Shown here piece after piece: positions 35,507-44,007 of a stretch of DNA of 64,000 bases (positions are counted from its first letter, which is position 1; every line of letters begins with the position of its first letter). The translations under genes were made by a program, and so were the position numbers. Below the pieces are notes generated by a model. It had not been told where the DNA came from. It saw only the letters and a list, made by a program, of their open reading frames with translations, and did not search any database. This stretch comes from Planococcus wigleyi (lineage in GTDB: Bacteria > Bacillota > Bacilli > Bacillales_A > Planococcaceae): NCBI RefSeq assembly GCF_014836985.1, contig NZ_JACSPU010000005.1, forward strand, positions 1-64,000, read 5' to 3'.

Positions 35507-36556
35507 TTACTTCTTTCCGACTTCGCGGATATTTGCGACTATCAGGGCTCCCACTAATAATAAGCCCAAGTAGCCGACAACCGGATAGAACCAGTTGACG
35601 AGCGCGGTAAATCCGAGAAAACTCAACAAAAATGCGGCAGCTCCTGTAATGATGACAAATAGACGGAAACGACCTGTGCCCATCTTCATGAAACGAGCTG
35701 AAAATGACAGCAATAAACTAACGGCCGTATTGTAGATCATCGCGAATATGACAATTGCCATAACGATCCCTAAAATCGGTGAAATAGTATCGGCCAGCGC
35801 CAGCATCGGCAAGTCCGAACTGCCGATCACATCGACTTTTGAGAAAATCGCGTAATAACTCAGCAACAGCAAAGCTCCGAAGCCAAGTCCACCGAGCAAG
35901 CCGCCGCGTGCCGCTACTTTTTCGTTCTTCTCTGCCCCACCCATTACCAAAGCCATGGGAGCGCCAAGCGCAATTGCTAATGCAACGTAGTTGATGGCAG
36001 ATAGCAGCCAATGAGGTGTTGAAGACAATTGTTCTCTGGCAACCGGTTCAAGCTCGGCAAAACTCGAATTCATAGTAAACAAACTGTAGATGGTAATTCC
36101 AACGACCAATAAGACCAAAAATGGGGTGATGCTGCTGATGATCGTAATAACTTTTTTAACATTCAGCATGATGGTGAGAACAACGAGGATAATCATAATG
36201 CTTCGGCCAAATGCTGGTGCGAGACCAAATTGCTGGGAGAAAATCGAACCTGCTCCGGCTATCATCACAACCAGGATTCCGAATAAGGTAAGAATCAAAG
36301 TATAATCAATCACTTTTCCAAGTGTTTTTCCGCTTATGGCATAGATTACATCTTCATGGGATTTTGTATTCATCCGGCTGCCAAGGCGCGTCAAAATCAT
36401 TCCTATATAACCGAACAGGGCTCCGGCAACCAAAACTGCGGCCAATCCCCAATAACCAAAGCTTGTGAAGTACTGAAGGATTTCCTGCCCGGAAGCAAAA
36501 CCTGCTCCTACTACAATACCGATAAAAGCACTTGCAATCTTTAAACTTCTATTCAT
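35507..36556 (-). CDS. YkvI-family membrane protein
   Basis: 349 residues with ten or so hydrophobic helices. The opening segment IASAFIGIVVGAGFASGQEILQYF (shown in part by VGAGFASGQE) is the hallmark of the YkvI family, a branch of the APC amino-acid/cation transporter superfamily. The unwound-helix glycine motif suggests a solute symporter, but no substrate is established. Tandem ATGs; the second has the better ribosome spacing (GGAAG). Confidence 0.85.
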   Translation of the reverse strand: MNRSLKIASAFIGIVVGAGFASGQEILQYFTSFGYWGLAAVLVAGALFGYIGMILTRLGSRMNTKSHEDVIYAISGKTLGKVIDYTLILTLFGILVVMIAGAGSIFSQQFGLAPAFGRSIMIILVVLTIMLNVKKVITIISSITPFLVLLVVGITIYSLFTMNSSFAELEPVAREQLSSTPHWLLSAINYVALAIALGAPMALVMGGAEKNEKVAARGGLLGGLGFGALLLLSYYAIFSKVDVIGSSDLPMLALADTISPILGIVMAIVIFAMIYNTAVSLLLSFSARFMKMGTGRFRLFVIITGAAAFLLSFLGFTALVNWFYPVVGYLGLLLVGALIVANIREVGKK

Positions 36557-36766
36557 CATCTCTTCCTTTCATTTTTAATAGCGCGTTTCTAATCGCTCTC
36601 ATTCAAGCTATTTCCTTATTTTCAAATAAAGCCACTTCTTCTCTTTCCCCGTCTGTTTAAAGTATAAACCCAAAATTCAAGAGATGTCTGTCATACTCCT
36701 TGCTTTTAAAGTCTTTTTGGCTTATCCTTCCTTATTAGTAATCACATTTAGAGAGGTCGGAACCGT

Positions 36767-37318
36767 ATGGAGCAATTCGATCAATCCCTCGAAGTATTTA
36801 TGGACAATGTCGGCTGGCTGGCACCGTTTCTCTTTATTCTCTTGCATTTATTGCGTCCCTTGTTGTTTTTGCCGGTTATTGCTGTGTGTATTGCAGGCGG
36901 CTACCTTTTCGGTTTTCTCGAAGGCGCTTTTTTATCCTTTATCGGATTGACATTAATGAGCTGGATCTCTTACCTGCTGGTCAATAAATTCCCGAAATTC
37001 CGCGGGAAAATGTCACGGCTGAAAGAGAAGATTTTTCCTGACCGCACTTTGTCGGTCGCGCAAGTCATGATTTTGCGCATCATGCCGTTTGTTCACTTTC
37101 ACTTGCTGTCCTTGTATTTGATTGAAATGACCAAATCTCGAAAAGAATATATGGCAATCTCTGCTTTAGGGCTGATCGCCCCAGCCATACTTTACACGGC
37201 TTTCGGCCAAGCCATCTCGGAATTCCCCTGGTACACGACTGTCAGCATGTTCCTATTGCTTGCCGCCATCTTCAGCTTTATCGAGAAATGGCAAAATTCC
37301 AGGACACAGTCCAATTGA
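36767..37318 (+). CDS. TVP38/TMEM64-family membrane protein
   Basis: 183 residues, about five helices, SNARE-associated/DedA-related fold. The region FLPVIAVCIAGGYLFGFLEGAFLSFIG (shown in part by AGGYLFGFLEG) corresponds to the family's conserved re-entrant segment, and RIMPFVHFHLLSLYLI follows. DedA/TVP38 proteins are thought to act as lipid scramblases or flippases at the membrane. Ribosome site GAGAGG. The physiological substrate is unknown. Confidence 0.82.
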   Translation: MEQFDQSLEVFMDNVGWLAPFLFILLHLLRPLLFLPVIAVCIAGGYLFGFLEGAFLSFIGLTLMSWISYLLVNKFPKFRGKMSRLKEKIFPDRTLSVAQVMILRIMPFVHFHLLSLYLIEMTKSRKEYMAISALGLIAPAILYTAFGQAISEFPWYTTVSMFLLLAAIFSFIEKWQNSRTQSN

Positions 37319-37368
37319 ATAAAAAGCGTTCATGTCAACGAACTGTTACTGAACCCCCGAAAATTTTT

Positions 37369-37399
37369 AGCACAACTCTTTGTTGTGCTTTTTATTTTT
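37369..37399 (+). terminator. terminator after the TVP38-like gene
   Basis: AGCACAAC / GTTGTGCT followed by TTTTATTTTT. Confidence 0.9.
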
Positions 37400-37478
37400 C
37401 CCTAAAGTTAATTTCTTTCAGTACAGGGTATAACGTTACAAGAGAAGTTCAAACTGTTTGAGGAAAAGAGGATTATTT

Positions 37479-38252
37479 ATGCCTACATTCACACGTAAGG
37501 GGATTGAATTATATTATGAAGATATTGGTGAAGGACGGCCGCTTTTGCTGCTGCATGGATTGACCAGCAACTCTGCGATGTTTTACCGTGAAATTGAATT
37601 TTTCAAAGATAAGCAACGCATCATAGCAATGGATTCGCGTGGCCATGGAAATTCGAGCCGCCAAGACTCTTATACATTACAAGATCATATAGAAGATGCC
37701 TACGCCCTCATGTCTTATTTAAAACTGGAGACTGTTGACGTTTTAGGGGTTTCGATGGGCAGCTATATCGCACAGGGGTTAGCTATCAAATATGCAGAAA
37801 AAGTAAGTAAACTGATACTGGTCGCCACAAAATCCCACGGAAGGCAATCATCCATGGCTGAGCTTTTTGAACGCCACAAGGAGATTTTCGAAGGATTGAG
37901 CATGCTGGAGAAATTCGCTGCTTCCTCCAGTTACATTTACCATAACCAACCGCTGATTGATGAGTGGCTCAGCAAAACAGCCGAACAAAGCCGCCAACTG
38001 ACGATGCAGGAGCAGATCACCGCTTCTGAAGCGTTGAAGGAATTCGACTTCCGCAACCAGCTTTCTCAAATTACTGCTGAAACCTTAGTCATCAGCGGGA
38101 AATTCGACGGGTTGAATCCGCCCGAAAAAGGGCGTGAAACAGCGGTCGCCATACCTGATGCCACTTTTATGGAATTTAAGCGATCCGGGCATGGCCCAAA
38201 TGTAGAACAAGCCCAGTTGTTTCTTGCAGTTGTAGACAACTTTCTCGAATAG
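37479..38252 (+). CDS. alpha/beta-hydrolase fold protein
   Basis: 257 residues from the ATG after AGAGGATT. Single-domain alpha/beta hydrolase with oxyanion LLLHGLTSN, nucleophile elbow GVSMGSY (Ser about 96), acid in ISGKFDGLNPP and His in RSGHGPNVEQ. It resembles 3-oxoadipate enol-lactonase and esterase-like members, but the family is too broad for a substrate. Monocistronic. Confidence 0.85.
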   Translation: MPTFTRKGIELYYEDIGEGRPLLLLHGLTSNSAMFYREIEFFKDKQRIIAMDSRGHGNSSRQDSYTLQDHIEDAYALMSYLKLETVDVLGVSMGSYIAQGLAIKYAEKVSKLILVATKSHGRQSSMAELFERHKEIFEGLSMLEKFAASSSYIYHNQPLIDEWLSKTAEQSRQLTMQEQITASEALKEFDFRNQLSQITAETLVISGKFDGLNPPEKGRETAVAIPDATFMEFKRSGHGPNVEQAQLFLAVVDNFLE

Positions 38253-38363
38253 ATCATGTCAAAAGCTCCGGTTTCACAAGACGGCTTCTGATGATTTAAA
38301 AATGAGTAAACGGGTAAAGGGTAATTAGCATTTACCATTATCCATTTATGGAGGAGGAAAAAC

Positions 38364-38564
38364 ATGGCGAAGCAATTGGCAATGCACGAAAAACTGGAAG
38401 TCCATGAAGTATTGACCTTTAAAACAGCCTGTGTGGCTAAAAATAAAGTATTCAGTGGACTTGTAAAAGATCCGGAATTAAAAGCGATTCTGGAAGAAGA
38501 TTTGGAACTATCCAAAAAAGCCATTAAAGATTTCCGCAAACTATTGGCCGATTCAGAGAAATAA
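38364..38564 (+). CDS. small CotF-like helical protein
   Basis: 66 residues with a perfect GGAGGAGG ribosome site. Almost entirely helical and amphipathic (HEKLEVHEVLTFKTACVAKN), similar in style to small spore-coat-F-related proteins of Bacillales. It is followed 23 bp later by a second CotF-like gene, so the two form an operon. A role outside spores is possible because many such proteins occur in non-spore-formers. Confidence 0.7.
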   Translation: MAKQLAMHEKLEVHEVLTFKTACVAKNKVFSGLVKDPELKAILEEDLELSKKAIKDFRKLLADSEK

Positions 38565-38596
38565 CAGACAGCATTCAATGTGGAAGGATGGATCTC

Positions 38597-38971
38597 ATGG
38601 CAAAGAAAAATGACACCAAAACAAAGAAAGCAACGGATAAGAATAGCGCGATAAAGAAAAAAGCCAAAAAGGATAATTTAGCGATTCCCGGATCGATGCT
38701 TGATGATATGGCCATTGCCACAGATTTCCTGATAACAGCAAAAGCAGCTGTGCGAAATCTTGCCGTTGCCATCACGGAAACCGCAACTCCCGAAGTGAAA
38801 AAATTATTGCGCCGCGAATTGGATACCGCCATCGATACACATGATAAAATAGCCCAATACATGATCAAAAATGAAATGTACCATGCCTATAATGTCGATG
38901 AGCAAATTGAACATGATCTTAAAAAAGCGGATATCGCACTTGAACTCATTAAAAACAATAAATTCGTGTAA
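38597..38971 (+). CDS. CotF-family (spore coat) protein
   Basis: 124 residues from the ATG 8 nt after GGAAGG. A lysine-rich N-terminal 30 residues leads into a ferritin-like helical CotF domain with DMAIATDFLITAKAAVRNLA and DTAIDTHDKIAQYMI. CotF is a coat component in B. subtilis; family members also occur without sporulation genes. No sporulation gene is otherwise seen in the window. Confidence 0.75.
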   Translation: MAKKNDTKTKKATDKNSAIKKKAKKDNLAIPGSMLDDMAIATDFLITAKAAVRNLAVAITETATPEVKKLLRRELDTAIDTHDKIAQYMIKNEMYHAYNVDEQIEHDLKKADIALELIKNNKFV

Positions 38972-38974
38972 TGC

Positions 38975-39004
38975 AAAAGGAGCCTCCAATGGAAGCTCCT
39001 TTTA
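38975..39004. terminator. bidirectional terminator between the CotF-like operon and uppP
   Basis: AAAAGGAGC / GCTCCTTTT hairpin between convergent genes. Confidence 0.88.
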
Positions 39005-39008
39005 CTGA

Positions 39009-39842
39009 TTATAGGAAAACAATAATTGCCAGCACAGCTGCCAATACTAGTCTGTATATGGCAAACGGCATCAGCTTGATGCGTGAGATCAGTTTCAGGA
39101 AGAATCGGATGGAGATCAATGCAAACACAAAGGCGGATACAAATCCCACAATGTAGAAAGATAGATAGTCCATTGACAAGGTATCCCAGTTCTTCAATAC
39201 CGAGACGAGACTCGCTCCGAACATGATCGGAACCGCCATAATAAAGGTAAAATCAGCTGCAACCCGGTGGTTCAAGCCGAAGAGCACCCCACCTGAAATG
39301 GTTGCACCTGAGCGTGAAAATCCAGGCCATAGGGAAAGGCATTGCACGAGGCCGATCTTCAACGCCTGAAAATATGTAATTTCATCCAACGAGTTGACGG
39401 TCGGTTTTTTAGGTCCGAACTTATCTGCAACGATCATTAAGATTGCTCCGGCCACCAATGCATAGATAACGGTCTCTACACCAAACAAATGGTCATCTAT
39501 CAAGTCCTTGAAAGCAAATCCAAAAACCACTGCCGGCAACATTCCAATGATGACATGCAGGAGATTAAAGCTTGAGCTTGCCTGCTGCCCTTCAATTTTA
39601 TAAAGTCCGACCAAACTAAACAATCGTTTCCAAAATACTACGACAACCGCCAGAATCGACCCCAGCTGGATGACAATCTTAAATGTATTAGCAGGGTATT
39701 TCCCTAGAAATTCCTGCGATTTTAACCACATATCATCAACGATGATCAAGTGACCCGTAGAAGAAACCGGTGCAAATTCTGTCATGCCTTCTACAAACCC
39801 TAAAATTAATGCCTTAAGCAAATCAAACCAATCCATGTCCAT
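39009..39842 (-). CDS. uppP: undecaprenyl-diphosphatase
   Basis: 277 residues, about eight membrane helices. It dephosphorylates undecaprenyl pyrophosphate to recycle the cell-wall lipid carrier and gives bacitracin tolerance (BacA/UppP). Conserved motifs are EGMTEFAPVSSTGHLII (about 19-35) and the catalytic PGFSRSGATISGG (about 170-182). The first motif usually reads EGLTEFLPVSSTGH; the changes are conservative. The start may be the ATG at 39842 or the one two codons on. Confidence 0.93.
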   Translation of the reverse strand: MDMDWFDLLKALILGFVEGMTEFAPVSSTGHLIIVDDMWLKSQEFLGKYPANTFKIVIQLGSILAVVVVFWKRLFSLVGLYKIEGQQASSSFNLLHVIIGMLPAVVFGFAFKDLIDDHLFGVETVIYALVAGAILMIVADKFGPKKPTVNSLDEITYFQALKIGLVQCLSLWPGFSRSGATISGGVLFGLNHRVAADFTFIMAVPIMFGASLVSVLKNWDTLSMDYLSFYIVGFVSAFVFALISIRFFLKLISRIKLMPFAIYRLVLAAVLAIIVFL

Positions 39843-39943
39843 TAATCCTGCTTTCTATAATAAAATAAGTCCTGAATCTACTAGAACGCTCTGTTAGCCA
39901 AAAGGTTGCAGCCATTTCGCTTAGACCGGCTGCCTCCTCCTAT

Positions 39944-40597
39944 TTATTTGCCTGCTTTTATTTTTACAGCAGATGCAATCGGCTCGTCACCTTGCACCAC
40001 TTCCAGAATCTGCCCAGCTGTTTCCGGGTAATTGAGCAATTCCACCAATACTGCGGCCACATCCTCACGGGCAATCGTGTCATACATCAATGTATAGCCT
40101 AGATTCACTTTTCCGTTCCCAGCATCATCCGTTAAAGTGCCCGGCCGCAAAATCGTCCAATCCAAAGCTGTTTTCACTAAATCGACTTCCGACTGGCGTT
40201 TGATTTTCATATAATGTTCAAAACTAGCCGGCATGTCTTTTCCCCGTCCTGCGTCTGGAAATGCCGATACGAGTAAAAACCGGCGGACATCTGCCATTTC
40301 AGCAGCCTTGGCGACTTTCACTAAGCCTTCCCCATCAATAGCAGTGGTCAGCTCGTCTCCTGCCCCACCGGCACCTGCAGTGAACACTACAGCGTCGCAT
40401 GCTTTCAGCAGACGAGTAAACTCCTCAATATCCGTCTCGATCAAATCAGCTATTACCGTTTGAATCCCTTGTGCTTCCAATTGCTTCGCCTGCTCTGCCT
40501 TACGGATGAACCCGATAGGCTCATCGCCGTTTTCTGCCAAAATCCTCCCTAACTTGCTGCCCACTTTTCCGTTTGCTCCAATAATTGCCACTTTCAT
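39944..40597 (-). CDS. atypical SDR, NAD(P)H-binding protein (YhfK-like)
   Basis: 217 residues from the ATG following AAAGGG. N-terminal IIGANGKVGSKLGRIL is an atypical-SDR Rossmann motif, followed by VFTAGAGGAGDELT and LLVSAFPDAGRG. The typical YxxxK is present as HYMKIKRQSE. Relatives such as B. subtilis YhfK are annotated as NAD-dependent epimerases, but the reaction is unproven. Monocistronic, weak hairpin (GGCAGCC/GGCTGC) just downstream near 39909-39937. Confidence 0.8.
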   Translation of the reverse strand: MKVAIIGANGKVGSKLGRILAENGDEPIGFIRKAEQAKQLEAQGIQTVIADLIETDIEEFTRLLKACDAVVFTAGAGGAGDELTTAIDGEGLVKVAKAAEMADVRRFLLVSAFPDAGRGKDMPASFEHYMKIKRQSEVDLVKTALDWTILRPGTLTDDAGNGKVNLGYTLMYDTIAREDVAAVLVELLNYPETAGQILEVVQGDEPIASAVKIKAGK

Positions 40598-40729
40598 CAA
40601 ACGCACGCCCTTTCAGTGAATTGGTGGTTCCAGCCGTTCTTTCTTGTTTCACTTCCACCTCATTATAGCCTAAACGCCCCCACCTTAAACACATATTGCA
40701 CAACAGCCATCATGCATGCAATAAAAATA

Positions 40730-40753
40730 CCCGCTGCATTTTCATGCAGCGGG
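40730..40753 (-). terminator. SDR gene terminator
   Basis: Minus-strand CCCGCTGCAT / ATGCAGCGGG followed by TATTTTTATT. Confidence 0.9.
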
Positions 40754-40771
40754 CTGAGTGGTTTCTATTGA

Positions 40772-41530
40772 TTAGTAAGCCGTCCATCCGGCATCAGCCG
40801 TAATTACTGTACCATTGACGAAACTTGAATCATCAGAAGCCAAGAACAAAGCTACTTTTGCGATTTCTTCGGATTTTCCGTTGCGTGGGTTTAAAGCCAA
40901 TCCATTTCTTATGCGTCCCATTCCCATTTCGCTGATGGAAGTCATCGATGAGCTGATGTTGGTTTCTACGCCGCCTGGTGCGATGGCGTTACAACGGATT
41001 CCTTCATTTGCATACATGAAACCAGTGTTTTTCGTAAAGCCGACAACAGCATGCTTAGAAGCTGTGTAAGCAGCGCCTGCACGAGCGCCATACAATCCGC
41101 CTGCTGAAGCGACATTAATGATGATGCCTTTATTTTTCTCAAGGAAAATTGGCAATGCTTTACGTGTTGCACGCATGACACTCGTTGTATTGATAGAAAA
41201 AATCCGTTCCCATTTTTCATCTTCAATTTCTCCAGCAGGCTCAAAATTATCCATGATGCCTGCATTGTTTACGAGAATATCCAAAGTTCCATATTCGCTT
41301 ACTGCCAAGTCGATCATCGCTTCGATTTCATGAAGATCTCCTACATTGGTTTTCACCGATACTGCAGTACCACCATTTTCTTTGATGCCGGCAACTACTG
41401 TTTGTGCACCTTCTTCGTTAATATCGGAAACGATTACTTTTGCGCCTTCTTTCGCGTAAAGTTCTGCAACTGCTTTACCCATACCGGATGCTGCTCCTGT
41501 TACGATAGCTACTTTTCCTTCAAGTTTCAT
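40772..41530 (-). CDS. short-chain dehydrogenase/reductase
   Basis: 252 residues. Classical SDR: cofactor motif VTGAASGMGKA (about 10-20), NNAGIMD, active-site Ser in INVASAGG and YTASK (about 152-156). It is an NAD(P)-dependent alcohol/ketone oxidoreductase of unknown substrate. It is divergent from a TetR-family gene with a dyad in between, the usual set-up for an inducible detoxification or catabolic enzyme. Confidence 0.88.
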   Translation of the reverse strand: MKLEGKVAIVTGAASGMGKAVAELYAKEGAKVIVSDINEEGAQTVVAGIKENGGTAVSVKTNVGDLHEIEAMIDLAVSEYGTLDILVNNAGIMDNFEPAGEIEDEKWERIFSINTTSVMRATRKALPIFLEKNKGIIINVASAGGLYGARAGAAYTASKHAVVGFTKNTGFMYANEGIRCNAIAPGGVETNISSSMTSISEMGMGRIRNGLALNPRNGKSEEIAKVALFLASDDSSFVNGTVITADAGWTAY

Positions 41531-41595
41531 TTTTCAGTTCCTCTTTTCATCGATTATTTTCTGGCATGAACAGATGTCCTCACCTATACAGTCAC

Positions 41596-41652
41596 AGTAT
41601 ATTGTCCTATAATTTAGTTAGCAATCAGCAAATCAACCTCTAAATGTTGATT
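41596..41652 (-). promoter_or_regulatory. SDR promoter with a TetR-type operator
   Basis: Minus-strand promoter TTGCTA (41619-41624), 17-bp spacer, TATACT (41596-41601). Seven bases beyond the -35 is a perfect dyad AATCAAC-8 bp-GTTGATT (41631-41652), between the SDR and the divergent TetR gene. It is a plausible binding site for that regulator. Confidence 0.6.
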
Positions 41653-41718
41653 AACGAACATCCGCGTTTGATTTTGTGCAGTATTGCAAAACAAATGACG
41701 AAAGTGAGGTCATGCTCG

Positions 41719-42324
41719 ATGAAAAAAGACCGAAGAATCGACAAGTCAAAATCTGCTTTGAAAGAAGCATTGATTTTCTTAATGGATGAAAAAGAATTCA
41801 AAAGCATCACCATTACAGAAATTGTCCAGTCCGCTAATCTGAATCGCGGAACTTTCTATAAGCATTACCAGACACAGGAAGAACTTCTGAATGAATTGAT
41901 TGACGATGTCTTAATCGACCTGATCCATTCCTACCGCGAACCGTACGCAAAAATAAAAGACTTCAAAGTTGGCAAACTTTCCTCCTCTTCGATCAAAATT
42001 TTTGATCATGTCGAATGCTATTCCCGTTTCTATACCATCATCATCAACTCCAATGTTCTTCCCGGATTTCAAAACCGGATATGCCAGGTATTGAAGGAAC
42101 TAGTCCAGAAAGACCTGCTCACCCCCCTGCCGAATCCTGATATTGATCCGAGCTTGCTGAGCAGCTATAATGCCTACGCCCTTTTCGGCTTGATCATTGA
42201 ATGGGTGAATGGCGATTTCAAGTTCACTCCTCAAGAGATGGCAGACCAGCTGATTCACATCCTGTTTTACCAGACATCAAGAGCAGAAACGGATTCCATC
42301 TTTAAACTGGAAAACCCATTTTAA
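41719..42324 (+). CDS. TetR-family transcriptional regulator
   Basis: 201 residues from the ATG with GTGAGGT 8 nt upstream; 25 earlier in-frame codons overlap the operator region. The N-terminal helix-turn-helix (KSITITEIVQSANLNRGTFY, then KHYQTQEELL) is typical of TetR/AcrR. The C-terminal ligand domain is like the YxaF/DhaS-type group. It is transcribed away from the SDR gene and probably controls it; effect (activation or repression) is unknown. Confidence 0.88.
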   Translation: MKKDRRIDKSKSALKEALIFLMDEKEFKSITITEIVQSANLNRGTFYKHYQTQEELLNELIDDVLIDLIHSYREPYAKIKDFKVGKLSSSSIKIFDHVECYSRFYTIIINSNVLPGFQNRICQVLKELVQKDLLTPLPNPDIDPSLLSSYNAYALFGLIIEWVNGDFKFTPQEMADQLIHILFYQTSRAETDSIFKLENPF

Positions 42325-42330
42325 TGTAAA

Positions 42331-42372
42331 GATGCTCCGCTTTCCCTAACCAGGAAAGCGGAGCATCTTTTC
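42331..42372. terminator. terminator between tetR-like gene and sortase gene
   Basis: GATGCTCCGCTTTCC pairs with GGAAAGCGGAGCATC across a 7-nt loop and is followed by TTTT; convergent genes share it. Confidence 0.9.
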
Positions 42373-42980
42373 TATTCATTTTCTATAAGGCTGGCATAAA
42401 CGATCAAACGCTCTTCCCGTGTCCCCCGGTCAAAATCGTAGGTGCCTGAACAAGTGATCAGAACCAGTTCCGGAGATGATGTATAACCGAAGACTGCCGA
42501 AACATCCGCCAAGTCTAACGGTACGGATTCCATTGTGTGAACCTTAAAAGTCAAGGTTCGGTCTTCATCCTGCACCAATACCTCGTCCCCTAATTGGAGC
42601 TCGGAAAGGTCCCAGAAAATTGCGGGCCCTTCGACACCATCCACATGTCCGGCAATAACAGCGCGGCCGTTTTGGCCTGGCTGGTAGCCTGGAGAAAACC
42701 AACTGACGTCTTCGATATTGTCCGGAACTGCCATTTCACCTGTTTTTGTCATTCCAAGATGCTGGACTTGTGCTTCCACATCAATTGCAGGAATTTTCAG
42801 AGTGTCGGGTTGAATACCTGTACGTTTTAATCCGTTGATGGGATTGCTGAGAGGAGCCGGCTGTTGAATAGTGACGGCAGCCGGTTCATCCAGTGTAAAG
42901 CCCACATTTTCTGAACGGATACTCACTTCATCAACAGGCTGTTGGCACCCCGCCAATAAGAAAAGAAGCAGGAGTGCCAT
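42372..42980 (-). CDS. sortase (class F-like) with lipoprotein-type N-terminus
   Basis: 202 residues from an ATG 7 bp after the stop of the upstream sorting-signal gene; the ribosome site is weak, suggesting translational coupling. Hydrophobic N-terminus has lipobox LAGC (Cys12). The sortase fold has catalytic H112 (AGHVDG), C177 (LITCSG) and R191 (REERLIVYA). It should cut and anchor LPxTG-like proteins to the wall. Its likely client is the DUF4397 protein directly upstream. A GTG 22 codons earlier is an alternative start within the upstream gene. Confidence 0.85.
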   Translation of the reverse strand: MALLLLFLLAGCQQPVDEVSIRSENVGFTLDEPAAVTIQQPAPLSNPINGLKRTGIQPDTLKIPAIDVEAQVQHLGMTKTGEMAVPDNIEDVSWFSPGYQPGQNGRAVIAGHVDGVEGPAIFWDLSELQLGDEVLVQDEDRTLTFKVHTMESVPLDLADVSAVFGYTSSPELVLITCSGTYDFDRGTREERLIVYASLIENE

Positions 42981-42987
42981 CAGCTGC

Positions 42988-43785
42988 TTATTGAAACCGT
43001 CTTTTCCAAACAAGGGTACTTGTTCCAAAAAGAACGAGTGCTCCACCGATTAACAACCACATGGATTGTGACTGGTCAGGTGTTCCAAGTCCAGTAGTTG
43101 GCATCCCATCAGGAGATCCCGCAGCTTCATAATCAACCAACGCGATGACTTCCAACGAATCCACTGTGTTTACTGCAAAAACACTGTAGACAGTATCTGC
43201 GGCTAATTCAGTGCCTTCCAACGGCAATACTTGTGTTCCGTCCGGCAAACGGATTTCCAAATCATAAGTACCGGCATCCAATTCTGCATAATCCGTAATT
43301 CCAGGGAATTCTGCTCCACTGAATAAAGCGTCTCCACCGATCAAGCCGACATCAACTGCCGGTGCATCCGGTGACAAATGGCCAACACGGACTTTTGTTT
43401 TTCCTTCAGTGACTTCCATCGAGTCTTCTGCAACAACAAATTCAATCGATTCCAATAAGTTTGCTGCAGCAACGGTATACGCTTTGCCGGCTTCTACTGC
43501 AAGATCCGCCTGCAATACCCCTTCGCCTGCTGCATATTCTGTTCCACTAGCAAAAACTTCTACATCATGTGTACCGGCTGGTACTTCCAAATAACCTGAA
43601 TCTGTTTTAAACGGTACCTCTTCAAGCGTTAAATCTCCGTTGACGTAAACATCGACAGCAGGAGCATCCGGTGAAGCATGGAGCACCCGTACTTTAGCAG
43701 TATGACTATCTGCCATAACTCCAGCAGCGAGAAGCGAAAATACGAGGGCCATTGCGACTGAGAATGAAACCAGAATCTTCTTCAT
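42988..43785 (-). CDS. DUF4397 cell-wall-anchored protein
   Basis: 265 residues from the ATG after AAGGAGAGG. Signal peptide (to about 26), two DUF4397 repeats marked by VRVLHASPDAPAVDVYVNG and VRVGHLSPDAPAVDVGL, then a sorting signal MPTTG, a hydrophobic segment (WLLIGGALVLFGTSTLVW) and KRR tail. It lies in an operon with a sortase. The MPTTG form deviates from LPxTG and may be read by that dedicated enzyme. The function of DUF4397 is unknown. Confidence 0.88.
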   Translation of the reverse strand: MKKILVSFSVAMALVFSLLAAGVMADSHTAKVRVLHASPDAPAVDVYVNGDLTLEEVPFKTDSGYLEVPAGTHDVEVFASGTEYAAGEGVLQADLAVEAGKAYTVAAANLLESIEFVVAEDSMEVTEGKTKVRVGHLSPDAPAVDVGLIGGDALFSGAEFPGITDYAELDAGTYDLEIRLPDGTQVLPLEGTELAADTVYSVFAVNTVDSLEVIALVDYEAAGSPDGMPTTGLGTPDQSQSMWLLIGGALVLFGTSTLVWKRRFQ

Positions 43786-43801
43786 TTCTTCCTCTCCTTC
43801 A

Positions 43802-43853
43802 TGTGTATAGTTTTTGCACAATTATTGTACAAATCATTTATAACCTATACACA
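43802..43853. promoter_or_regulatory. inverted repeats flanking the DUF4397-sortase promoter region
   Basis: TGTGTATAG (43802-43810) and CTATACACA (43845-43853) are perfect 9-bp complements 34 bp apart. A ATTGTACAAAT box lies between (-10 candidate TACAAT on the minus strand). Such spaced dyads may be a looping operator or a leader stem. Confidence 0.4.
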
Positions 43854-43956
43854 ATCATTCCGCAAGCAATAAACTGACTATTTAGATATTTAATTAAATA
43901 GGCGCAGTAAACTATACAAACCTGGAGCACTTACCGTAATTTATTGAAGAAGAATT

Positions 43957-43989
43957 TAAAAAGAACCAGAGCTATATGCTCTGGTTCTG
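43957..43989 (-). terminator. terminator of the RNase H-like gene
   Basis: Minus-strand AGAACCAGAGC / GCTCTGGTTCT followed by TTTTT. Confidence 0.9.
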
Positions 43990-44007
43990 CAGACCGTATG
44001 AGATGCC

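Noticed and set aside
37319-37478. possible regulatory element before the alpha/beta hydrolase
   Set aside because: Only the preceding gene's terminator is clear; no convincing promoter dyad could be supported.
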